Source: Chrysopilus asiliformis (lineage: Eukaryota > Arthropoda > Insecta > Diptera > Rhagionidae). Taken from it: DNA of 64,000 bases. The notes under the pieces were generated by a model. That model worked only from the letters and a program-made list of their open reading frames with translations, was not told where the DNA came from and did no database searches. The position numbers and the translations under genes are program-made. Positions 56,332 to 64,000 of the stretch are shown piece after piece. Positions within the stretch are counted from its first letter, which is position 1. Each line of letters begins with the position of its first letter. The stretch lies in contig OZ035962.1 of NCBI GenBank assembly GCA_964034945.1, positions 15,805,388-15,869,387 of the forward strand, read 5' to 3'.

Positions 56332-56994
56332 TCAGACTAACTCAATTTGAACCATGGAAAGATACACAATCGAATGGCCGCCGCGACCTCGGCGGCACAC
56401 CTCCATCCGATGGTCCAAATTTTCGATGACGCTGAGGCATAATTGAGGTTCTATGCCGTTAATGTGCCGAATTATCTCATCCTTTAGCTCTTGAATTGTT
56501 GCTGGCTTATCGACGTACACCTTTTCTTTCAAATAACCCCAAAGAAAGAAGTCCAACGGTGTCAAATCACATGATCTTGGCGGCCAATTGACATCGCCAC
56601 CACGTGAGATAACACGGCCATTAAATTTGTCGCGCAAAAGAGCGATTGTTTCGGTAGCTGTGTGGCAAGTGGCACCGTCCTGTTGAAACCACATATCGTC
56701 CACATCCATATCTTCCAATTCGGGCCATAACAAGTTCGTTATCATCTCACGATAGCGAACACCATTCACAGTAACTGCCTGACCGGCCTCATTTTGGAAA
56801 AAATACGGCCCGATGATGCCGCCAGCCCATAAACCGCACCAAACAGTCACTCTTTGTGGGTGCATTGGTTTTTCGACAATCACTCTTGGATTATCATTCG
56901 CCCAAATGCGGCTGTTCTGCTTATTGACGAATCCACTGAGGTGAAAATGTGCCTCATCACTGAAGATGATTTTCTTCGAAAATTGATCATCCAC
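56332..56994 (-). CDS. DD41D mariner transposase, catalytic domain only
   Basis: The 220-codon frame begins MDDQFSKKIIFSDEAHFHLS. Catalytic residues are visible: D13 (FSDEAHF), D106 (WFQQDGATCH) and D148 (CDLTPLDFF). There are 41 residues between the second and third, the DD41D spacing of the rosa family of mariner-like elements. The TPLDFFLWGYLK motif is typical. The N-terminal helix-turn-helix region is missing: MERYTIEQRVKVIQAYY at 57059 down to about 57000 is in another frame, and the section between is deleted. The last 13 codons lie in the left TIR arm. No stop or frameshift interrupts the catalytic domain, so the damage is mainly the deletion; it is unlikely to bind TIRs. Confidence 0.9.
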   Translation of the reverse strand: MDDQFSKKIIFSDEAHFHLSGFVNKQNSRIWANDNPRVIVEKPMHPQRVTVWCGLWAGGIIGPYFFQNEAGQAVTVNGVRYREMITNLLWPELEDMDVDDMWFQQDGATCHTATETIALLRDKFNGRVISRGGDVNWPPRSCDLTPLDFFLWGYLKEKVYVDKPATIQELKDEIIRHINGIEPQLCLSVIENLDHRMEVCRRGRGGHSIVYLSMVQIELV

Positions 56995-56999
56995 TGTTG

Positions 57000-57059
57000 C
57001 CCATTTTCATAATAAGCCTGAATAACTTTAACGCGTTGCTCGATTGTGTATCTTTCCAT
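57000..57059 (-). pseudogene. N-terminal stub of the same transposase
   Basis: ATG at 57057-57059 opens MERYTIEQRVKVIQAYYENG and then runs out of frame into the catalytic part. This is the natural start, located in the inner end of the right TIR arm. It proves that the element descends from a full-length copy by internal deletion. Confidence 0.8.
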
Positions 57060-57174
57060 GGTTCAAATTGAGTTAGTCTGAAATTGAGAAATGTCAAATG
57101 AAATGCAGAAAAAAACTTGACGTTTAGGTGTGGTTCACATTCAACATCGGCCCTTAAAATTTAACCACCCTTTA

Positions 57175-59267
57175 TATCAAGGTTGAACCCTACTCACACT
57201 GTTTCCTCATTTTTTTAGTGAAAAAACAAAAAAAAATTCAGTAAAAATAATTTTATTTTCTCTCTGCTATTATATTCTCGAATTTCGTGAGCTTTTAAAG
57301 TTCAACCCCATCTAAGACTAGCAAGGAAGTATTAAAGCAAAAGGATTTTCTAAAAAACATTACGAATTGAAATTTATTTCCGTCAACATAAATAAAACGG
57401 TTGGTTCGAAAAAAAAAACTTTAATGACCCCAGCACTAAATCGAAATAATCGTAAATTTACACAATTCTTACTTTTTCACAGGAATAGCCATTTATGCCT
57501 TCATTTTATGTCGAAAGTATATTTTCCCATTTAACAATGAACTCTCTGGACTATGTGAAAAATGTTTTTCCTCGAAACTTTTTACATTTGTGGAGTACTT
57601 GTGAAACACCTTCAAAAAACATAATAAAGGATGGGGTTAAAAATTACGTTTCCAGCAAGAAAAAAATATATACTTATATTTAGGAAAAAGTCTTCTTTCC
57701 GCTTTTCGGATGGTTTTCCAAGTTTAGTTTCTTAAAGATTTCCTTCAAGATGTTGGAATCCTTAAAATAGCGTGCTACTTAAAAACGAATAAAGGAAGCG
57801 AAAATTTTCTTCATTTTTGTGTATGTTTTTCTGTTCTAAAGGAAAATGCCTCGCCTTTCGTTTTTCCTTCTCTTGTGTGAAAAGTTATTAATTACATGAA
57901 CTTGGTTTTCGAAATGAATATTAATAACTCTTCTGAGAGCCATTAAGTCCATCATGAATGACAACGGACCAACAACAACACGATGAAAATATTTATATAC
58001 AATGTACACAACTATGTGTATTCAAAAAACAATAACAATCATATAATAATAGTAAATAATAATAGCAAGTTTGAGGAATATGTTCAAAGCATAATAATAA
58101 ATTTTCTCCACTTCATAATCACAAATGGGTCATATCCTGCAGCTTCCGACCGAAAAAAAAACCACGTTACAACACCTCACAATTTCCTCATTAATCACAC
58201 AGCGAGGGCGGTGTACTTATAAAATATTTCTATATTCAATATACATGAATTTCATCTTAAAACATATTTGTATCATGTGTATTTATATATATATATGCGA
58301 ATACGTACCAACTGAGATTATGCTGGAGCTTCTCGATCGATGTTCAAGTAACCGGTACATCCCACTTCTGATGACTTTCTACAAATTTTAGAAATCCTTT
58401 TTGCTGTTGTGTGGAAGCAAATCAAAAGCGGATGGTGAAGGGTTTCCCCGCTCGCTCGAAAAGTGAAAGGAGAAAAAAAAATTTCTATAGTATTTTGTAG
58501 GTTTTTGCCAGAATATTCATTTTTAATGCTTAGCTTGCCTGTCTCGTACGGTAGTTCCCACTTCTCACACACGAACTACGCCGGAACATACGAATTTACA
58601 AACAACCGTGAAAATATTACAAACACTTGCCCTTAACTTAAATTTCTGAAAATCCCCAATCAATAAATGATGAAGATTAAGAGAGCTTACGAGGCATTAG
58701 TAGCCTACAGCTTTCAATGCTCTCTAAAAACCCAAAAAAAAAGTTTTTTTTGCCACCCTATTTAGTAAATAAAAGATATTTTCTTTCCCTCTGCATGGTT
58801 TTAAATGGTTGGTTGCCAAAAAAAAGTTTCACCATGTTGTCATCAAAATCGGTTTTTGAAAATATTGTCCCAAGCAGCACGCAATCAAGACAACATAATT
58901 CTGCAAACGATCTTCACACGTTTTAATAGCAATTTGTTACCAAAGGATTCTCAAATTCTCAAATTGAGACACAGAGAAATCAGTCTAAGCTGGATCCTGG
59001 ATAAGACGAAAACCCATCTAGAACGGGCATTTTTGAAAGATTTTAAATTTTCTATTGGAATTCCGCGGCTTACAGGTCATAAAAAATATCACAAAGTGTA
59101 TATTATTTCTGTGGATGTTTTCACATCCGAAAAGTTTTTCCTAAAAAGTCACTCATGTTTGCTTTTAAACCCTACTACTTTTAAACCCTTCTAGAAGCCT
59201 GTTTCTGGCATGGAAGCAGGCTCATCACCATCAGAGCCTGCTTTACCAGCTCCAACGCAGGCTTATA
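57175..59267. other. No recognised gene
   Basis: A pyrimidine-rich AG at about 57480 (ttactttttcacag) opens 39 codons (IAIYAFILCRKYIF start) with no donor; weak. A 129-codon plus frame at 58805-59194 has no domain. No element ends are recognised. Confidence 0.35.
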
Positions 59268-59345
59268 GGATTTGGTGGGGTAAGACTCGATTTGAGTACT
59301 TACAGGACCTTCCATTATCCTAGAAACGACGAAATAGATAAAATA
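59268..59345 (-). repeat. R2 fragment
   Basis: tacaggaccttccattatcc tagaaacgacgaaata is the reverse complement of R2 words (tacttcgtcctt..., ggaaggtcc). Confidence 0.45.
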
Positions 59346-59482
59346 CCCAGCAAACACTGGCTGCCAAAATTGTAATATGAGGCCTTTTGTTTATGAAAAA
59401 TGATCAAAAATTGTTAGTAATCTAATTCAAACTTATCCTTTTTTATTCAATCAACGTCCATATATTTGTAGGTTTCTTAATA

Positions 59483-59943
59483 TCGGGTCTTTCAATAAGG
59501 ACATAACAATTTTGTATTTAAATAAAACACAGAATAATTGAGATATCGGGCTGAAATTTATTCCAGGTGTAGTGGACATGTTACATTTAAGTATGAAATT
59601 CTATGTCGTTCATATGGCCACCGCGAGCACGTTCCTGAGCTCCTCTAACGTTGTTGGCTTGTTGGCATAAACCAACGACTTAACATAACCACATAAAAAG
59701 AAATCCAAATGCGTTAAATCGCATGAGCAAGGTGGCCATTCGACCGGACCATTTCTCGAGATTACACGATTGCGACCACCGACTCAGAATTTCGGTGGTA
59801 AGTTTTAATAATTTCAAAACGTTGCTCGTTCATGAACTTCACCATGATAAAAATGACTGACGTTTTAGAATTGTCATAAAAAAAGTTTTAGGGTGCGTTT
59901 TTATTAAAATACAAAATTGTTATGTCCTTATTGAAAGACCCTT
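59483..59943 (-). mobile_element. Internally deleted DD41D mariner (461 bp, TA duplication)
   Basis: TIRs gggtctttcaataaggacat aacaattttgtattt at both ends, flanked by TA (59481-59482, 59944-59945). On the minus strand the N-terminal stub (MVKFMNEQRFEIIKTY from 59845) is joined to a C-terminal remnant (RVISRNGPVEWPPCSC, DLTHLDFFLCGYVKSL, VYANKPTTLEELR) with most of the gene missing. R-to-C, P-to-H and W-to-C changes show decay of the catalytic motif. Same family as 61858-62330. Confidence 0.85.
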
Positions 59944-59945
59944 TA

Positions 59946-61495
59946 TATACTAACCCTAAAGATAGCTGATTAGTAAAAAACGGGTTGGACAAGCCTGTTC
60001 TAGAGCTATGCAAAACAATAAAAACCGCTACATTATATCGAAAAATATTGCATGTAATTGTGACAGAGTTAGGATTGTTTCGTAGTCTGTATTGCTCCAG
60101 AACATTAAAAAAGTCAATGATTGTTTATTAAATTAGAATAGTTTATTTTTTTGCAAGATCCACTCATATCCTGACCAACAAACATAATAATTACCGGGAT
60201 GGGGGTAAACTCTGAATATCCTTTACGGTTCGTTAAAATGCTACTTGGAAAACCCCCATTCGAAGCTCTAAGATTTTATTCCCATACAACTGACAAAAAA
60301 TTATGTTGACTATAAAGTCCTGTCTACATCATTTTATATGTGGCTTTCCTCATTCATGTGTCAGGTTTGTCGCACAAAAAATCCAAATAAAAATCTTCCA
60401 AAAAGGTAGGAAAAATCCTTTAGATAAGGACGTTACCAACCAACCGGATGAATTTATACGGAAAAGGGAAAAAAATCCAGAAATGTGGAAAGAAGAGGAT
60501 TGAAATGGAGGTCGAAATAGTCATCGTTGGGTGGGTAAAGAAATGGATGGAAAACGATTGGGGTTTTTCATCCATCAAGGTTCAAGGTATTTCACCAGCT
60601 AAGGAGAAATACAAAAAAAAAGGCCTAGGCAGCCATCATTTATGTCAATGTGTATAAACGTATGTGGATATGAGCTGTAATTCGTAATGTGCCCATCTTT
60701 CTCATCTGAGATGAATTCTTTTATGACTTTAGTCTGTAGGAAACTAGCTAAAGACTAGAGGATTTTCAGGATGTTTTATTATGCCTGAGGGAGTGTTAGA
60801 CAGCAATATAATAATTATCGTTTCTGCTTCCGTGGCTTTTATTGAAATATTTCAAAAAATATTCCATTATAATACGAATTTATAACCCAATAAAGAAAAA
60901 AACTAATTATTTGGGTGGATGTGACTTGTCACTAAAGATATTAAATACTTAAATCATGAGGTTTTGCGAAACAAAAGGACTTAGCCAAGTGCAATTAAGA
61001 GTAGGCGTAATAAATAAAGTAAGTTCTATTAAATGTCTTATATTTTAGCTGAATGACACAGCATCGCTTCGCTTGCAAAACCTAAAATAATATATACGAT
61101 CCATATAACATGAAGAATTAATTAAAAACTGAATAAAACCTATATTTCCTTCAATTTCTTCAGGATATAAAGAGTGGAACAAAATCACGGGTCACAAAAA
61201 AAAACGAACCACTTATTAAAAAAAGTTGACCAAACCGAATCTAAAACCAAACCATTCTTAAAAACCCGAACTTTTGCAGTGTTTTATGATTCGATTCACA
61301 TCTTTGTGAAGTCTTTGTTTTAATTTTTAGACTTGGAAAATTTTTTTTTCTCTTATCGATAAAATTTACAGTACGCAAGAAAACGTAAAAACCAGTCTTG
61401 TGTAGAAGCTAAAACCTAAAACCACTGAATTTTAGTATACCAAAACCAGAACATAACCCAAATTTTGAAATTTTTGAAACCAACACCAAGAACCA
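59946..61495. other. No recognised gene
   Basis: Two overlapping 66-69-codon plus frames at 60303-60657 are without domains. Otherwise AT-rich unique sequence. Confidence 0.4.
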
Positions 61496-61667
61496 GGAGT
61501 GATATTCCGTAACTTGTTTCAAGCGTCTGTTTCGAGTTAGAAGAACAAGAAGTATTCGCTGTCTTTGTTTTGACCGAAATAAATGACAGAGAAAATCCGA
61601 GATAGCAAACACCACTTTTTCTCTAACTCGAAAGAAACGCTTGAACCAAGTTACGGAATACCACTCC
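61496..61667. mobile_element. Foldback MITE (172 bp)
   Basis: Arms of about 50 bp: ggagtgatattccgtaactt gtttcaagcg ... cgagttaga against tctaactcgaaagaaacgc ... ttacggaataccactcc. The target duplication is not resolved (flanks agaacca and agaaatc). A 98-codon minus frame spans it and is not credible. Confidence 0.7.
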
Positions 61668-61712
61668 AGAAATCTATTCAACCTTGAATCAAAACCGAAC
61701 GACATCCAAAAA

Positions 61713-61776
61713 TATCTGATTTGAATAGCACATGACTTTCTTATACAAAATCTACGTTCTTACGCAATTTACACTA
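61713..61776 (+). repeat. R3 interspersed repeat, copy 3
   Basis: tatctgatttgaatagcaca tgactttcttatac and aaaatctacgtt as in copies 1 and 2, with a few differences; same orientation. Confidence 0.75.
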
Positions 61777-61857
61777 AAGCCCGACGAATTTTAAGATGTG
61801 ATAACTTATTATTGTGTTCAACTGCTAGTGAGCTAATCAACCAGCGGCTAGCAATGT

Positions 61858-62330
61858 GTAGTGGACATGTTACATTTAATTATGAAATTCGATGTCGTTT
61901 ATATGGCCACCGCGAGCACGTTTGCTGATTGATTCTTTGGAGCCAATTTTCCACCACTCTTCCACACATATCGGCCGGAACGTTGGCAATTTCGCGTTCG
62001 ATATTGTTCCTGAGCTTCTCTAACGTTGTTGGCTTGTTGGCATAAACCAACGACTTAACATAACCCCATGAAAAGAAATCCAACGGCGTTAAATCGCATG
62101 AGCGAGGTGGCCATTCGACCGGACCATTTCTCGAGATTACACGATTACCGAACTTCTCCTTCAATAGATCAATTGTTTGACCAGCTGTGTGGCATGTAAA
62201 CCTAAAAAAACCTTAAGAATAAAAAATGTAAACCTTGACTGACGTTTTAGCATTGCCAGATCATAAAAAAAGTTTTAGGGTGCGTTTTTATTCAAATACA
62301 AAATTGTTATGTCCTTATTGAAAGACCCTT
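61858..62330 (-). mobile_element. DD41D mariner derivative lacking its left TIR
   Basis: The right TIR (aatacaaaattgttatgtcc ttattgaaagaccctt) ends at 62330 followed by TA; no matching left TIR exists. The left boundary is where homology to 59575 starts (gtgtagtggacatgttaca). It carries a C-terminal transposase frame. 5-prime truncation relative to the plus strand, or loss of the TIR by a later deletion, are both possible. Confidence 0.8.
61880..62209 (-). pseudogene. DD41D mariner transposase, C-terminal third
   Basis: From about 62195 the minus frame reads TCHTAGQTIDLLKEKFGNR, then RVISRNGPVEWPPRSCD, LTPLDFFSWGYVKSLV and YANKPTTLEKLRNNI, ending SRWPYKRHRIS. The third catalytic D (TPLDFF) is present; the second (in QQDGATCH) is lost at the deletion joint just upstream, and the first is absent. 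The ATG-initiated part is 94 codons. It is better preserved than the copy at 59.5 kb, so that copy did not derive from this one by simple duplication. Confidence 0.85.
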
Positions 62331-62332
62331 TA

Positions 62333-63554
62333 ATTTTCCATTATATAAAAACTCCAATCCCACTCAAATAAACTTATCTCCGCTATGCTATTCCATGGAA
62401 TATTTTCTTACTACCATTTGAGGCAAATTTATATATCGAAAATTACCCAAAATATTTTTAGTCAAAGCGTATAAAAGTTATTTATGTCAATATGTATCTG
62501 AAATCAATGAAATTACATTGACAAGTAGTCTTCATAAAATGACAAAAAATCACAAAATAAATCTGATCTATTCCAATAAATTCGTTAATAATTGACAGAT
62601 TTTACTACATGTCATGCATTTCACTATTTCCCAGTAAAACTTCTTAGAAGATCAGGTATATCTAAAAATTTAGTGATATTTTCTCTAATATTCTCTCTAT
62701 ATGAGAAGGTATAGGTATACAGACTGAAGTATATTTTTCTGGTACGTGGATATTATACATACATATGTGCGCTGAAAAGAACTGTGAGGTCAGTCATTTG
62801 GTCAGCTTTAGTAGACATTTTGCTAGACCATTGAGACACGTGGTATTTAACTAAATGATAAGTACAAAAAGATATCGCCTTGTTTCCAACCCTTAGCAAT
62901 TCATTCTTCTACCTTAATCGAACCCAAATCCAATAGACCCGATTTCTATCTCCAATCTTCATCAAATTCGCCTTTCTCTATATTCAAGTAAATATCAACC
63001 AAACATATGTTACTAATATAAGTATATGTTCATATATACATAGATATACGATGTGATCCTTTTCTCTTTTGGATTTTTTTTTTCACAAGGTAAATGAACT
63101 CAAATAATAATCAAATAGGGTGAGAATGAGACCATAAAGTGGATGCTGCAAATATAGACTACAAACTGATATAGGTAGGCTGTTCAGAAGGGGGAAGGAG
63201 TATAAAAAAACGTTGTTTGTTCATGTCTGACAATATGTGTTACACCTGTTTATGGCTTAGGATTTTTGGGGTTTTTGGTTTTATGTATTTCCCTCAGCTG
63301 ATATGTCGAAGGGATATAATATAACTGGAAAAAATGGTGAAAATAGAAGATAGAAAGCTATATATGGTTGATAGACCTCTTAATATTGGAAAATTGATTC
63401 AAAAAAATACAAAATAAATAAATCTTTAAATAAACATTAAAAAAAATCCCACGTTAGAAAAAAATTGTGTAAATGTAAAAAAACAAACAATAATAATATT
63501 GATAAGAATCTTATGTCATTTTCTCATAGCTTTTTTTGTTTCCTTTCTTTGCAG
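62333..63554. other. No recognised gene; ends in an acceptor tract
   Basis: AT-rich and unique by eye. The last bases (tttttttgtttcctttctttgcag) make a strong 3' splice site for the next feature. Confidence 0.4.
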
Positions 63555-63612
63555 ACGACTGACGTAGCAACAATGGGGACTACTGATAGTTCAATTTATA
63601 TACGCTTAATAC
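63555..63612 (+). CDS. Candidate 58-nt internal exon
   Basis: The acceptor tttcctttctttgcag (AG at 63553-63554) and donor gtaagttaa (from 63613) are both close to consensus. Only one of three frames is open through the 58 bases, reading TTDVATMGTTDSSIYIRLI with one base left over. GC is above the flanks. Length 58 (3n+1) means skipping would shift the frame. An alternative is a 5' UTR exon with ATG at 63573-63575. Host gene unknown; the exon at 12063 shares the ctttgcag acceptor and strand but a common gene is only a guess. Confidence 0.45.
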
Positions 63613-64000
63613 GTAAGTTAAATTGAAGATGATTTGAAATTTCAAAATTCCCATATATGTTTAGCTACACACAGAGAAAAATACTTGGTAAATGTAATCA
63701 AAACGTCTTGGTTTTTGTATAAATCCATAACAAAAAACGCGACGACAACAAAAAAAAAGTTAAAAACAAGTCAAAAGTATTATTATTTTCTTTTTCACGG
63801 ACCAATAAAAGTAGGGTTAAAAACGCCGTAGAAAACGAGTTGAAAATTACTCTAAAAATGAAGTAAAATGTAAAATTACGTTTTAGTTAGTAAAAATACG
63901 CCAAAAAGTCGTAATTTTTGGTTTTCCGCATTCCTGTCGTAACTTTATGCAAAACTGTTTGAATCTACCCCCAAAAAAAGGAGAAATTCTTTACTATATC
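63613..64000. other. No recognisable feature
   Basis: Presumed intron after the candidate exon; AT-rich with a 65-codon frame (63634-63831) judged to be chance. Confidence 0.4.

Larger units (their letters stand above)
56241..57172 (-). mobile_element. DD41D (rosa-type) mariner derivative with 133-bp TIRs
   Basis: The arms 56241-56373 and 57040-57172 are near-identical inverted repeats starting aagggtggttaaattttaag, flanked by TA (56239-56240, 57173-57174). They run past the transposase ATG, so both arms contain ATGGAAAGATACACAATCGA. At 932 bp it is shorter than a full mariner (about 1.3 kb): the DNA-binding part of the gene is deleted near 57000. The catalytic frame is intact and is listed separately. 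Confidence 0.92.

Noticed and set aside
58805..59194. 129-codon plus frame
   Set aside because: Overlaps another frame, no domain, no codon bias.
1..64000. tRNA, rRNA, CRISPR or prokaryotic-type gene clusters
   Set aside because: No B-box-like gttcgaatc in a cloverleaf context, no rRNA motif, no regularly spaced repeats with unique spacers, no operon-like gene layout.

Overview
The window looks like non-coding DNA of an arthropod, probably an insect. It is AT-rich, has no dense gene layout, holds many small transposons with animal-type target duplications (TA, TAA, TTAA, 8 bp), Helitrons ending in CTAG, and a DD41D (rosa-type) mariner transposase. I cannot name the order. No prokaryotic operon, rRNA, tRNA or CRISPR array was seen, and no complete host gene. 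The most economical reading is one or more very long introns or intergenic stretches packed with transposon debris.

Layout. 1-5.0 kb: mostly unrecognised, with fragments of two interspersed repeats (called R2 and R3 here). 5.0-9.6 kb: two pogo-like miniatures, a TAA-flanked MITE, a nest (possible piggyBac-like shell, then Helitron, then 384-bp palindromic MITE), and a Tc1-like element with a broken transposase. 10.5-14 kb: an 8-bp minisatellite of about 68 units, a candidate 39-nt microexon, two foldback or TIR elements, repeat R1 and a second Helitron. 15.8-21.4 kb: a TTAA-flanked piggyBac-like MITE, an R2 repeat carrying a MITE that itself carries a foldback element, and the second 384-bp palindrome. 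23.5-31.9 kb: a candidate terminal exon on the minus strand, GATTAC-type foldbacks, a CTGGGC foldback, R1 plus the third Helitron, and the third 384-bp palindrome. 36.9-39.0 kb: a fragment of a cysteine-rich CXC-like domain, then a hAT-like element with a perfect 8-bp duplication containing three foldbacks. 41-50 kb: two candidate minus-strand exons, a second piggyBac-like MITE and a 1.28-kb TAA-flanked element containing R1. 50.7-63.6 kb: a pogo-like miniature, an inverted pair of R1, three DD41D mariner derivatives (one with an intact catalytic-domain frame) and a candidate exon with near-consensus splice sites.

How it works together: the transposon copies are nearly all non-autonomous. They rely on transposases encoded elsewhere. 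The only long recognisable protein is the mariner catalytic domain at 56.3-57.0 kb, which lacks its DNA-binding half. The three 384-bp palindromes differ at only a few positions each, so that family moved recently. Host-gene evidence is limited to five short exon candidates (two plus, three minus), all inferred from splice signals and reading frames, not from homology.
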